DNA from: Pullichristensenella sp002068815
GTDB lineage: Bacteria; Bacillota; Clostridia; Christensenellales; Aristaeellaceae
Assembly (NCBI GenBank): GCA_040772885.1
Contig: JAXGXF010000004.1
Span: forward strand, 183,636-247,635
DNA length: 64,000 nucleotides
Direction: 5' to 3'
This document shows, one piece after another, positions 26,375 to 35,571 of this stretch (positions within the stretch are counted from its first letter, which is position 1; each line of letters opens with the position of its first letter). The notes under the pieces were generated by a model. The model ran no database searches, was not told the DNA's origin, and was given only the letters and a program-made list of their open reading frames with translations. A program made the translations under genes and the position numbers.

Positions 26375-27373
26375 ATGAAGGTATTGCTGACGGGCGGCTC
26401 CGGGTTTGTCGGCATCAACATCGCCGAGGCGATCCTCGAGGCTGGCGGCGACGCCGTTGTCTACTCCCGCAGGCCGATGCCCGAGCAGGCGGCCGGGGAG
26501 CTTTCGGGTCTGCCCGGAAAGCTCGATTGGGTCCGGGGCGACGTGCTGGACCGTGAGAAGCTGCTGGAGGTTCTGCGCGGCGAGCGCATCGACGCCGTCG
26601 TCCACGCGGCGGCGATCACCCCCGACGTGCATCGCGAGAGCGAGCAGATGTCGCAGATCGTCCGGGTGAACATACTCGGAACGCTCAACATGCTGGAAGC
26701 GGCGCGCGAGGCGGGCGTAGGGAGGTTCGTATACATCAGCTCCGTGGCCGTGTACGGCGACGCCTCCCAGAACCACGATCCGGTCTACGAATGGGTCGAA
26801 AAGAACCCCCACAACACCTACGAAATCAGCAAGTTCGCCACGGAGAATCTCGTCGGGCGCTACAGGGAACTCCACGGCATGAACATCTGCGCGCTTAGGC
26901 TGGGCGACGTGTTCGGCGCGTGGGAATACCAGACGGGCGCGCGGGACACGCTCAGCGCGCCGTATCAGTGCCTGAAGGCCGCGCTGCGCGGCGAGAGCGT
27001 GGTGCTTGCCAAGGAGGCGTGCACCGGATGGGTGTACGCCAAGGACTGCGGCCTCGCGGTGGTCGCCGCGCTCGAGAGCAATGCTCTGAAGCACTTCGCG
27101 TACAACTGCGGCTCGATCTACCGGTGGTCCATAAGGCAGTGGTGTGAATTGCTCAAGCGCCATTACCCGGGCTTCGACTATGCGATGGGCGATTTTGAGA
27201 CCGCCAGCGTGCGCTTCCATGCCCAAAAGGACAACGGCATGTTCGATATGGCGCGCATGCTCGAGGATACGGGGTTTTCGCCGCGCTTCGATCTGGAAAA
27301 GAGCTTCCAACACTATGTCGCTTGGGCGGACAAATACCCGGAGCTCACGCTGGAGGAGCCGCGGCGCGTATAA
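26375..27373 (+). CDS. NAD-dependent epimerase/dehydratase family protein
   Basis: Extended SDR that modifies a sugar or nucleotide sugar. The Rossmann motif is LLTGGSGFVGINIAEAI (residues about 4-20). The catalytic set is SS near 121-125 (YISSVAVYG) and YEISK near 149-153. 332 residues. ATG behind GGAGGG, 21 bases after the cyclase gene. It lacks any glycosyltransferase or nucleotide-sugar genes nearby, so it may work on a free or phosphorylated sugar as some catabolic members do. Confidence 0.9.
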   Translation: MKVLLTGGSGFVGINIAEAILEAGGDAVVYSRRPMPEQAAGELSGLPGKLDWVRGDVLDREKLLEVLRGERIDAVVHAAAITPDVHRESEQMSQIVRVNILGTLNMLEAAREAGVGRFVYISSVAVYGDASQNHDPVYEWVEKNPHNTYEISKFATENLVGRYRELHGMNICALRLGDVFGAWEYQTGARDTLSAPYQCLKAALRGESVVLAKEACTGWVYAKDCGLAVVAALESNALKHFAYNCGSIYRWSIRQWCELLKRHYPGFDYAMGDFETASVRFHAQKDNGMFDMARMLEDTGFSPRFDLEKSFQHYVAWADKYPELTLEEPRRV

Positions 27374-27386
27374 GGAGAGAAAAAGC

Positions 27387-28325
27387 ATGGCCACCCATCC
27401 TATGGAATTGAGGCGAGAGACGATCCACGGGCAGCTCTCGAAATCCATCCCCCCCGCGATCAGGATTCAAAGCGGCGATTCGGTGGTATTTAGGACCTTG
27501 GAGGGGGACTGGCGCTGGGAGAAGCCGCCGGAGCCCCATACGCGGAGCGGAGAACCGTTTGTCCGCAGGCAGCTCCCCTACGACGAAGGACATGCGCTGT
27601 GCGGCCCCGTTTATGTGGAAGGGGCGAAGCCGGGCATGACGCTCAAGGTCAGCGTCAACCGGGTCGTGCCCCACCACTGGGGCTGGAGCAGGGTCGGCGG
27701 CGGCGACGCGGAGCATCTTTCGCGCATCGGCTACGACGGCGAGGAGCATTTTCTGCTCTGGGAGCTCGACGAGAAGCAGCGGATCTGCCGGAGCCACACC
27801 GGGCATGCGGTGGCGATGGACCCGTTTATGGGCGTAATGGCCGTAGCGCCGGACAGCGACGTGCCGGCACGCACCCATCTGCCCGGCATACACGGCGGCA
27901 ACCTGGACTGCAAGGACATCGTCGCCGGCAGCGCGCTCTATATGCCGGTGCCGGTCGAGGGCGCCCTGTTCTCCACCGGGGACGGGCACGCGCGCCAGGG
28001 CGACGGCGAACTTGGCTGCACCGCCATCGAATGCCCGATGCGGGAAGTGCACATGACCTTCGAGGCGCTCGACGAGCCGTTCTCCATGCTGGTCTGCGAC
28101 TCCCCGCGCGGTTGGATAACATTCGGGTTTAATAAAGATTTAACACAGGCTAGCTACGACGCCTTGAAGAATATGGTAGAATTGATGATGAGATTGTATG
28201 GTTGTTCGGGGAAAGAAGCGTTAAATCTGTGCGGTGCCGTCGTGGATATGCGCGTTACACAGCTCGTAAACGGTGTGCGCGGCGCGCATGCGGTTCTGCC
28301 GCACGGCGCGATATTTCACGGATGA
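27387..28325 (+). CDS. Acetamidase/formamidase family protein
   Basis: Amide hydrolase of the acetamidase/formamidase family. Family signatures are ARTHLPGIHGGNLDCKDI (about residues 155-172) and PVEGALFSTGDGHARQGDGE near 188-207. The fold-defining N-terminus has IQSGDSVVFRTLEGDW. 312 residues. The ATG at 27387 is chosen because AAGGAGAG sits ten bases upstream. Together with the cyclase-family hydrolase, it gives this sugar-uptake operon two candidate amide-cleaving enzymes, which suggests an N-formyl or N-acyl, or carboxamide, sugar as nutrient. Confidence 0.88.
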   Translation: MATHPMELRRETIHGQLSKSIPPAIRIQSGDSVVFRTLEGDWRWEKPPEPHTRSGEPFVRRQLPYDEGHALCGPVYVEGAKPGMTLKVSVNRVVPHHWGWSRVGGGDAEHLSRIGYDGEEHFLLWELDEKQRICRSHTGHAVAMDPFMGVMAVAPDSDVPARTHLPGIHGGNLDCKDIVAGSALYMPVPVEGALFSTGDGHARQGDGELGCTAIECPMREVHMTFEALDEPFSMLVCDSPRGWITFGFNKDLTQASYDALKNMVELMMRLYGCSGKEALNLCGAVVDMRVTQLVNGVRGAHAVLPHGAIFHG

Positions 28326-28353
28326 AAAACATTCTCTGGAATGGGGAGTGCAA

Positions 28354-29139
28354 ATGGACGTTGGCATGACGGAAATGATCACCCAGGACGACATAAACAA
28401 CGCGAAGGCTGTCTTTTCGCTGCAGTCGGAGCTGATGGAATATCTGTTGCTCAAGATCATGCACAGTCTGCAGGAGCCCATCGGCTCTCTGACCTTGAAG
28501 ATCGCACTGGACAAGTGGGGCTTCAATGTGGGAACGGCAACCATCGGCCGCAGCCTGAAGATCATGGACAGCTACGGCTATACGTATCAGGTGGCGAACA
28601 AGGGCAGAATGCTCACGGACATGGGCGTGCAGAAAGTGCAGCACATGCAGAATCTGGTGACGGAGCGAAACCTCGGATTGAAAATCGTCGAGGCCTCCAA
28701 GGCCCGCAAGGACAATATCAGCGACCTGATCGACCTGATGGTCGCGAGAAAGACCATAGAATGCCAGGCCATCCGCCTGGCGGCCGCCAAGGCCGAGGAA
28801 AAGGACCTGAAGGAGATCAACTGGGCGCTGATGCAGCACAGGATGATCGTCGACCGAAAGCTGAGCCCCGCCGGTGCCGGCCTGGATTTTCACATCATGA
28901 TCGTGCGCGCATCCAAGAACAGGTTTATGGAGGCCGTGGTGAAGCTGCTGGCCTACGAGGAGCGCAATATCGAGTTCAAAACCCTGAAGCTGAGCACCTT
29001 CGCCCACGCCGCGGCGTACGTGGACAAGCATCGCGAGATTTTCGACGCCCTGATGGCCAGGGATGCCGACAACGCCGAAAGGCTCATGAGCGAGCACTTC
29101 GACAATATGATCGATACGCTCATATTGGACCTGAAATAA
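28354..29139 (+). CDS. Transcriptional regulator with RNase R-type winged helix and FCD domain
   Basis: Probable local repressor. The N-terminal domain (about residues 22-90) does not read as a GntR helix-turn-helix. It matches the RNase R/NrpR winged-helix pattern: LLLKIMHSLQEPIGSLTLK, then GTATIGRSLKIMDSYGY and NKGRMLTDMG. The C-terminal half (about 120-250) looks like an FCD ligand domain, with LDFHIMIVRAS, DKHREIFDALMARD and SEHFDN supplying the usual Asp/His metal set. 261 residues. The ATG at 28354 has GGGGAG five bases upstream. As last gene of the operon it probably controls the promoter at 21095. Confidence 0.75.
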   Translation: MDVGMTEMITQDDINNAKAVFSLQSELMEYLLLKIMHSLQEPIGSLTLKIALDKWGFNVGTATIGRSLKIMDSYGYTYQVANKGRMLTDMGVQKVQHMQNLVTERNLGLKIVEASKARKDNISDLIDLMVARKTIECQAIRLAAAKAEEKDLKEINWALMQHRMIVDRKLSPAGAGLDFHIMIVRASKNRFMEAVVKLLAYEERNIEFKTLKLSTFAHAAAYVDKHREIFDALMARDADNAERLMSEHFDNMIDTLILDLK

Positions 29140-29221
29140 GTGCGGATTGGGCCGCGCTGTCCTTCCGCCGTCGGAAGCGCGGCAATTTGGGATCGTCTTG
29201 CGGCGGAGAAACCACGCGTTC

Positions 29222-29255
29222 GGCCGTTCCGGAAACACCGTCCGGGGCGGCTTTT
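29222..29255 (+). terminator. Terminator after the regulator gene
   Basis: Stem GCCGTTCCGG with CCGGGGCGGC (two G-U pairs, 9-base loop) followed by TTTT, 80 bases after the regulator stop. It ends the cyclase/formamidase operon. Confidence 0.7.
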
Positions 29256-29289
29256 GCGATGCGGGGAAAGCCAGACGGGAGGTGCGGGC

Positions 29290-29850
29290 TTGCAAGAGAA
29301 ACTCGAAATCCAAATCGTCCGGAGCGACCGGAAGACCGTCGCCATGAAGGTCGACAATTCAAGCCGTCTGATCGTGCGGGTACCCAAGGCCATGCCGGAC
29401 TCGGCTATCGATGCCTTCGTCCGGGAGCGCATGGACTGGATCGCGCGCCACCTGCGGCTCGCCGAGGCGCGGGAGGCCCAAATAGCGGCGGCTGGGAAGT
29501 TTTCCGAGCGGGAAGTGCGGGAATTGGCGGATCAGGCGCTCAAGGTCATTCCCGAGCGCGCCGCGTTCTTTGCGCGGCAGATGGGCGTCCGATACGGCGG
29601 CATCGCGATTCGCCGCCAGAGGACGCGCTGGGGCAGCTGCAGCAGCCGGCGGAACCTGAATTTCAATTGCCTGCTGATGCTCGTTCCTCCGGAGGTACGC
29701 GATTATGTGATCGTCCATGAGCTGTGCCATCTCAGGGAAATGAACCACTCCCCCAAGTTCTGGGGGGAGGTCGGGAAGGTGCTCCCCGGGTATCGCGAGT
29801 CCAGAAAGTGGCTGAGGGACAATCAGGCCGCCCTGATCGGCAGACTGTAG
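29290..29850 (+). CDS. YgjP-like metallopeptidase domain protein (M48-related, DUF45)
   Basis: Small zincin-fold protein. The family hallmarks are TRWGSCSSRRNLNFN (about residues 112-126) and the zinc motif VIVHELCHLREMNHSP near 140-155 (HExxH with a third histidine). 186 residues. I place the start at TTG 29290 because GGAGGTG lies eight bases upstream and the longer frame adds arginine-rich noncoding-like sequence. YgjP proteins are broadly conserved, with proposed peptidase or nucleotide-hydrolase activity. It is flanked by terminators or gaps and looks monocistronic. Confidence 0.85.
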   Translation: MQEKLEIQIVRSDRKTVAMKVDNSSRLIVRVPKAMPDSAIDAFVRERMDWIARHLRLAEAREAQIAAAGKFSEREVRELADQALKVIPERAAFFARQMGVRYGGIAIRRQRTRWGSCSSRRNLNFNCLLMLVPPEVRDYVIVHELCHLREMNHSPKFWGEVGKVLPGYRESRKWLRDNQAALIGRL

Positions 29851-30138
29851 CCGGGGCGGCCGTGCCTTTGGAATCGTCGGGTGATCCTTCGCATCCCGCA
29901 AATGCCCGGACCGGCCGCCTGCCGAATGCCTGTCGTCGGATCGTGAGCGCCTGGCAAGGCCAGCCGCGATCTTCGCATCCCGAAAAATAAGTCGGAAATT
30001 CAAATGCCCGTTTCGGAAAATTCTAGAGCTTTTTCCGCCGCTTCGTGCTACACTTTTTGCATCGAAGCGCATGTTTCCGCTGCGCGAAACTGTCAATTTC
30101 ACCGTGTTCGGGAATATTGCATGAAGGAGGGTGCCTCC
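29851..30138. other. Intergenic leader of the second ribose-type ABC operon
   Basis: No gene seen. A candidate -10 TACACT lies near 30048 without a good -35. A short inverted repeat GTTTC/GAAAC (30073-30090, 8-base centre) lies between it and the ATPase gene and could be an operator. Confidence 0.35.
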
Positions 30139-31662
30139 ATGGGGGAACTGCTGAGGATGCGCGGCATCGGCAAGAGCTTTGGCGCCGTGCGGGCGCTTGA
30201 CGACGTGCGGCTGGAGCTGAACCCGGGCGAGGTGCTCGCGCTGATGGGCGAGAACGGCGCGGGAAAGTCGACGCTGATGAACATACTGTCCGGCTCCATC
30301 GCGCACTACGAGGGCGACATCTTCATCGACGGCAGGCGCGAGCAGATCGGCAGTCCGACGGTCGCGCGGGCGCTCGGCATCGCGAAGATCCACCAGGAAC
30401 TGCAGCTCGTGCCGGAGATGTCGGTGGCCGAGAACATGTTCATGGGGCGCGAGAAGCTCAACCGCGCGCGCCTCGTCAACAAGCGCGCGCAGGAAAACGC
30501 GGCCGGGCGCTACCTCGACATGCTCGAGCTTAACATTTCCCCGCGCCGAGCGATCAAGGCGCTGCGCGTCGGCGAGCAGCAGATGGTCGAGATCGCGAAG
30601 GCGATTTCGCTGAACGCGCGCATTCTGATCATGGACGAGCCGACGTCGGCGATTTCGAAGGCCGAGTCGCAGCAGCTCTTCCGCGTCATTCGCAAGCTCG
30701 TCGCCGAGGGCGTGGCGATCATCTACATCACGCACCGCATGGAGGAGGTCTTCGAGGTGGCCGACCGGCTGACGGTGCTGCGCGACGGGCGCTACATAGA
30801 CACCGTCGACGCGCGCGCGACCGACCGCGAGGCGATCATATCGATGATGGTCGGGCGCGAGATACGCGACATGTACCCGAAGGAGGCCGTCCCGGTCGGC
30901 GACGAGGTGCTCCGCGTCGAACACCTGTCGCTCTTAGCGCGGCCCGGCTCGTCCGCGCGCGCGCTGAAGGACGTGTCGTTCTCGCTCCGAAGGGGCGAGG
31001 TGCTCGGCATCGCCGGGCTGCTCGGCGCGGGGCGTTCGGAGATATTCGAATGCCTGTTCGGCGTACACGCGAGGCACATGCACGGCGACATCTACATCGA
31101 AGGCAAAAAGGTTGCGATCCGCTCGCCGCGCGACGCCATCGACCGCGGGCTCTCGTTCGCGACCGAGGACCGCAAGGGCAAGGGGCTCGTGCTCCTACGC
31201 TCGATCGGCGAAAACATGTCGCTGCCGCTTCTCAGACGCTTCACGAAGGGGCTGTTCATGGACACGGCGCGGGAAAAGGTCGAGTGGAGCCGGCAGATGG
31301 ACGCGATGCGCATCAAGGCCCCGAGCGTCAAGACGCTGTGCGCCGCGCTGTCCGGCGGCAACCAGCAGAAGGTCGTGCTCGGGCGCTGGCTGATCACGCA
31401 TCCGAAGGTGCTGCTGCTCGACGAGCCGACGCGCGGCATAGACGTCGGTGCGAAGGCCGAGATCTATCAACTGATCAATCGACTGGCCGCGCAGGGGATC
31501 GGCATCATCGTCATCTCCTCCGAACTTCCGGAGGTCATCGGCATCGCCGACCGCATACTCACGCTGTGCGAGGGGCGGCTGAACGCCGAGTTCCGCCGCG
31601 ATGAAGCCACGCAGGAGAAGCTCTTGTATGCGGCAACGCTCAGGGAGGAGGACCCGGCATGA
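30139..31662 (+). CDS. Ribose-type sugar ABC transporter ATP-binding protein
   Basis: Double-domain RbsA/MglA-type ATPase. Domain 1: GENGAGKSTLMNIL, signature LRVGEQQMVEIAKAI and Walker B LIMDEPTSAI. Domain 2: GLLGAGRSE (degenerate Walker A as expected), LSGGNQQKVVLGRWL and LLLDEPTRGIDVG. 507 residues. The ATG at 30139 is chosen because AAGGAGG ends eight bases upstream. The operon order is ATPase, permease, binding protein, followed by a terminator and then the sensor genes. Confidence 0.93.
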   Translation: MGELLRMRGIGKSFGAVRALDDVRLELNPGEVLALMGENGAGKSTLMNILSGSIAHYEGDIFIDGRREQIGSPTVARALGIAKIHQELQLVPEMSVAENMFMGREKLNRARLVNKRAQENAAGRYLDMLELNISPRRAIKALRVGEQQMVEIAKAISLNARILIMDEPTSAISKAESQQLFRVIRKLVAEGVAIIYITHRMEEVFEVADRLTVLRDGRYIDTVDARATDREAIISMMVGREIRDMYPKEAVPVGDEVLRVEHLSLLARPGSSARALKDVSFSLRRGEVLGIAGLLGAGRSEIFECLFGVHARHMHGDIYIEGKKVAIRSPRDAIDRGLSFATEDRKGKGLVLLRSIGENMSLPLLRRFTKGLFMDTAREKVEWSRQMDAMRIKAPSVKTLCAALSGGNQQKVVLGRWLITHPKVLLLDEPTRGIDVGAKAEIYQLINRLAAQGIGIIVISSELPEVIGIADRILTLCEGRLNAEFRRDEATQEKLLYAATLREEDPA

Positions 31663-32675
31663 ATCTACCGGCACGCAAAAAAGCCCTCGCGCAGGAGAGC
31701 GGCTTCGGCGCCAAGCAGTTCTTTCTCAAGTTCCAGAGCTACATCGCGCTGATCGCGATCTTCCTGATCGGCTCGATCATCTGCGTCAAGAACGGGCGCA
31801 ACCTGTTTTTGAGCGTCACGAACCTGATGAACGTGCTGCGCGCGGTGTCCGAAAACGGCATCATCGCCATCGGCATGACGATGATCATATTGCTCGGCGA
31901 CATAGACCTGTCCGTCGGCTCCGTCGTCGGCCTCGTCTCGACGGGCTCAGCGGCGCTGATGATCAACAACGGCTTCTCGTTCATCCCGACGGTGCTGGCG
32001 TCGCTTTTGATCGGCTGCCTGTACGGGCTGCTCAACGGAACCGTGATCACCCGAATGCGCATACAGGCGTTCATCGTGACGCTCGCGTCGATGAACATCG
32101 CGCGGGGGCTCGCGCGCTTCTGGTCGGGTGGCATCGGCATACCGCTCTCCTACGGCTACGGCGAGGGGTTGGCTCCGCCGCAGTTCGAGTGGCTCTGCCT
32201 GCGCGTGGGCGGCGTCGTGCCGGTACCGGCCATCGTCTACATAACGCTTCTCATGATCTTCTGGGTCGTCATGGCCAAGTCGCGCTTCGGCCGTCAGGTC
32301 TACGCGATCGGCGGAAACGCGACCGCCGCGCATCTGTCCGGCGTGCGCGTCAAGCGCGTAAAGACGCTCGCCTTCATGTTGTGCGCGATGCTGTCGGCCG
32401 TCGCCGGCATGCTGCACAGCGCGCAGATCAGCCAGGGCGGCCCGAACGAGGGCATCGGCTACGAGCTGAATGCGATCGCGGCGGTCGCGATCGGCGGCAC
32501 GTCGATGGCGGGCGGCAAGGGAACCATCTTCGGAACCTTCGTCGGCTCGCTGATCCTCGGCATGCTCGACAACGTCATGGGCCTCAAGGGCATCAACTCC
32601 AACCTGCAATTGGTCGTCAAGGGATTTTTGATCATCATCGCGGTGTTTGCGCAGGCCGTGCGCAAGGAGGACTGA
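31659..32675 (+). CDS. Ribose-type sugar ABC transporter permease
   Basis: RbsC-type membrane protein of 338 residues with about ten hydrophobic segments. Family motifs: GMTMIILLGDIDLSVGSVVG (about residues 73-92) and TSMAGGKGTIFGTFVGS near 285. Its ATG overlaps the ATPase stop (ATGA). Partner of the 30139 ATPase and 32730 binding protein. Confidence 0.93.
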   Translation: MNLPARKKALAQESGFGAKQFFLKFQSYIALIAIFLIGSIICVKNGRNLFLSVTNLMNVLRAVSENGIIAIGMTMIILLGDIDLSVGSVVGLVSTGSAALMINNGFSFIPTVLASLLIGCLYGLLNGTVITRMRIQAFIVTLASMNIARGLARFWSGGIGIPLSYGYGEGLAPPQFEWLCLRVGGVVPVPAIVYITLLMIFWVVMAKSRFGRQVYAIGGNATAAHLSGVRVKRVKTLAFMLCAMLSAVAGMLHSAQISQGGPNEGIGYELNAIAAVAIGGTSMAGGKGTIFGTFVGSLILGMLDNVMGLKGINSNLQLVVKGFLIIIAVFAQAVRKED

Positions 32676-32729
32676 CGGAATGCGAAGCCCGATGGGGCTT
32701 GCACAAATAGACGAGGAGGGTTTTTTACC

Positions 32730-33674
32730 ATGAGGAGGACATTTGCTCTGCTGTTGGCGCTCATGCTTGTGCTGGGGTTGTTCGCTGGAGCGACCGCCGA
32801 GGAGAAGAAATTCGTCATCGGCATGGCGCAGTGCAACCTGGGCGAGCCGTGGCGCGTGGCGATGAACGACCAGATCGCGGCGGCGGCCAAGGACTACCCG
32901 ATGTTCGAGATCATCTTCTCCGACGCCGCGCAGGACAACTCGAAGCAGATCGCCGACATCGAGAACTTCATCCAGATGGGCGTCGACCTGATCATCACGT
33001 CCCCGAACGAGGCGACGCCCTTGACGAACGTCGTCAAGCGCGCCTATGAGGCCGGCATCCCGGTCATTTTGCTCGACCGCAAGATCGACGGCGATACCTA
33101 CACGCAGTTCATCGGCGCGGACAACGTCTACATCGGCAGGGTGTGCGGCGAATACGTCGCCGACGTGCTGCTGCCCGAGGGCGGAAAGGTCTGCGAGATC
33201 AAGGGGCTCGAGGGAACCTCCGCGGGCGTCGACCGCGACACCGGCTTCCGCGAGGGCATCGCGAAGAACCCGAAGGTCGAGATCATCGCTGCGAACAACG
33301 CCGACTGGCTGCGCGAGAAGGCGATCACCATCGCCGAGGAAATGCTGCAGGCAAACGACGAGATCGACCTGTTCTTCTGCCTGAACGACCCGATGGCCGA
33401 GGGCGCGTACATCGCCGCGAAGAACGCCGGCCGCGAGAAGGACATACTGTTCGTCGGCATCGACGGCCTGCCCACGCCCGACGGCGGCATCCGCAGCGTC
33501 ATGGATGGCCGGCTGAGCCTGTCGATGATCTACCCGACCGGCGGCAAGGAGGCCATCGAGAGCGCCTACAAGCTGCTCGTCGAGGGACAGGAGCTCGAGA
33601 AGAACGTCGTGCTCGGCACCGAGACGATCACCCCCGACAACGCGGCCGAGGTGCTCGCGCGGTTTGGCGGCTGA
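32730..33674 (+). CDS. Ribose-type sugar ABC transporter substrate-binding protein
   Basis: Secreted sugar receptor. The signal peptide MRRTFALLLALMLVLGLFAG is followed by ATAEE, with no lipobox cysteine. The mature N-terminus FVIGMAQCNLGEPWRVAMN closely parallels the membrane-anchored protein at 36768-37715 (IGMSQANLIEPWRVTMN). Later segments also correspond (LDRKIDGDTYTQFIGADN against LDRNVSGDDYTLFIGPNN). 314 residues. Transporter and sensor therefore probably share a ligand or close analogues. Confidence 0.93.
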   Translation: MRRTFALLLALMLVLGLFAGATAEEKKFVIGMAQCNLGEPWRVAMNDQIAAAAKDYPMFEIIFSDAAQDNSKQIADIENFIQMGVDLIITSPNEATPLTNVVKRAYEAGIPVILLDRKIDGDTYTQFIGADNVYIGRVCGEYVADVLLPEGGKVCEIKGLEGTSAGVDRDTGFREGIAKNPKVEIIAANNADWLREKAITIAEEMLQANDEIDLFFCLNDPMAEGAYIAAKNAGREKDILFVGIDGLPTPDGGIRSVMDGRLSLSMIYPTGGKEAIESAYKLLVEGQELEKNVVLGTETITPDNAAEVLARFGG

Positions 33675-33694
33675 TCTTCATACACACTTGCGCG

Positions 33695-33724
33695 GGAGGG
33701 CGGCGGACATCGCCGTCCTCCTTT
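33695..33724 (+). terminator. Terminator after the second ribose-type ABC operon
   Basis: Stem GGAGGGCGGCG/CGCCGTCCTCC with a 5-base loop and a short TTT, 20 bases after the binding-protein stop and just before the sensor promoter. Confidence 0.75.
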
Positions 33725-33730
33725 GGGCGA

Positions 33731-33759
33731 TTTACAAAGATGTCCAAGTCCGCTATAAT
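33731..33759 (+). promoter_or_regulatory. Promoter of the three-component sensor operon
   Basis: TTTACA (33731-33736), a 17-base spacer and consensus TATAAT (33754-33759). The kinase ATG lies 23 bases further on, so the leader is short. Confidence 0.8.
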
Positions 33760-33782
33760 GGTTGCGTTGGGGGGCGGGCGGC

Positions 33783-35558
33783 ATGAAGCGTTTGAGTCTG
33801 CAAAAACAGCTGTTGCTGTATATGGTGCTGCTGATCGCGGTGCCGCTTCTGTTCATGACCGCCTTCGGAAACTACTTCTACGCGCAGGCCATCGACGAGC
33901 AGGCGAACGACTACTCGACGCAGATGCTCGAGCAGGTGCGCCTGAACCTCGACTCGTCCGTCGGCGCGGTCGACCGCGTGATCGAGTACCTGACGAAGGA
34001 CGCGAACGTGCTCTCCTACCTGCGCCTGAAGGACTTCTACGACCCGGACCGCATCGAACTCGAGACGCTGACGCGCCTTTCGACGCGCGCCTTCGTCGAC
34101 GCGAACGCGGACTTGATCGGAGGCATTCTGATCGCGGGCGAGAACGACCTGTACGCCTCGAACGAGCTCTACCGCATATCGCGCCACTCGCTGACCGAGG
34201 AGAGCTGGTACAGGGACGCCGCCGACGCCGCCGGCGCACGCGTACTGATCCCCCGGCCGATCGGGCGGAACATCCGCCACTACCGCAACTATTCCGCCGA
34301 GGACATCGTCTCGGTCGTCCGCGCGGTCACCGACCCCGAGACGGGCGAGGTGCTCGGCGTCATCTGCGCCGACATGCTCACGGACGTGATTGAGGAGCGC
34401 ATACGCGACCTGACGCTCGGCAAGTCCGGCTATGTATTCGTGCTGGACGACGAGGGCGGCATCGTCTACGCGCCGGTCAACCGAACCGTCTACCGGATAC
34501 GCCCCGAGTGGCTCGAAAACGGCCCGGCGCTTCACAAAATCGGCGACGAGACGGTGCAATTGCTGTACGCGCACTCGGACGCGACGGGCTGGGGCGCCAT
34601 CGGCGTGTTCCGCTCCGGCGAGGTGCTGGAGCCCGTATTGACGCTTCGGCGCTACACGCTGTTCGTCGCGCTGGTCGCCATTTTGCTCGCGACCGCGACG
34701 GCGCTTTCGTTCTCTTCGTCGTTCACCGATCCGATCAGCCGCCTCAGAAGGCTCATGGGCGAGGCCGAGCACGGCAACCTGAACGTCGAGTTCGACACGG
34801 TGCGCTCCTCTGGCGAGGTTCGGCAGCTGGGCGACAGCTTCAACAACATGATGGACAGGATACGTGACCTCTTGCACCTGGTCTACGTCGAGCAGAGGGA
34901 CAAGCGCGAGGCCGAGATACGCACGCTGCAGGCGCAGATCAAGCCGCACTTCCTCTACAACACGCTGGACACGATTCGCTGGATGGCCGAGGAATACCAG
35001 GCGCGCGAGATCGTGCAGCTGGTCGGGGCGCTGACGCGGCTCTTCCGGATCGGCCTGAGCCGCGGCAGGGAGGTCATACCGCTGTCGGAGGAGCTCGAGC
35101 ACGTGCGCTGCTACCTGTACATACAGAAGGTGCGCTACGAGGAGAAGCTCGATTACGAGATCGACGCGGCGGAGGACACGCTGGATCTGCCGGTCAACAA
35201 GCTGATCCTGCAGCCGCTGGTCGAGAACGCGATCTACCACGGCATCAAGCAAAAGCGCGGCGCGGGGCGCATACGCATCGAGGCGCGAAGGGTGGGCGAC
35301 CGCCTCGTGATGGAGGTTATCGACGACGGCGCGGGCATGTCGGAGGCGAAGCTTAAGCTCATCAACGAGGCGCTGTCGGCGCCAACGGGCGCCGACATAA
35401 GCCGCGGCTACGGCTACGGCGTGTTCAACGTCAACGACCGGATACGCCTGTCGCATGGCGAGAACTACGGGCTTAACTACAGCGTCAACGACATGGGCGG
35501 CATCACGGTGACGATCACCTGCCCGGCGCTCGCGGAATTGCCGCCGGACGACGAGTGA
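33783..35558 (+). CDS. Sensor histidine kinase, YesM/LytS type
   Basis: Membrane kinase of a carbohydrate two-component system. First membrane helix about residues 11-32 (MVLLIAVPLLFMTAFG), a large extracytoplasmic sensor region to about 290 (Cache-like by position), second helix near 294-318 (TLFVALVAILLATATALSF), then HAMP. The His_kinase domain has the phospho-acceptor His near 389 in QIKPHFLYNTLD. The ATPase domain has LVENAIYHGIKQK, DDGAGMS and GYGYGVFNVNDRIRL. 591 residues. I use the ATG at 33783 (MKRLSLQKQ); the upstream TTG at 33762 would place G/R-rich sequence before the helix. Followed at 13 bases by its response regulator. Confidence 0.92.
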   Translation: MKRLSLQKQLLLYMVLLIAVPLLFMTAFGNYFYAQAIDEQANDYSTQMLEQVRLNLDSSVGAVDRVIEYLTKDANVLSYLRLKDFYDPDRIELETLTRLSTRAFVDANADLIGGILIAGENDLYASNELYRISRHSLTEESWYRDAADAAGARVLIPRPIGRNIRHYRNYSAEDIVSVVRAVTDPETGEVLGVICADMLTDVIEERIRDLTLGKSGYVFVLDDEGGIVYAPVNRTVYRIRPEWLENGPALHKIGDETVQLLYAHSDATGWGAIGVFRSGEVLEPVLTLRRYTLFVALVAILLATATALSFSSSFTDPISRLRRLMGEAEHGNLNVEFDTVRSSGEVRQLGDSFNNMMDRIRDLLHLVYVEQRDKREAEIRTLQAQIKPHFLYNTLDTIRWMAEEYQAREIVQLVGALTRLFRIGLSRGREVIPLSEELEHVRCYLYIQKVRYEEKLDYEIDAAEDTLDLPVNKLILQPLVENAIYHGIKQKRGAGRIRIEARRVGDRLVMEVIDDGAGMSEAKLKLINEALSAPTGADISRGYGYGVFNVNDRIRLSHGENYGLNYSVNDMGGITVTITCPALAELPPDDE

Positions 35559-35571
35559 GAGGAGGGATCGC

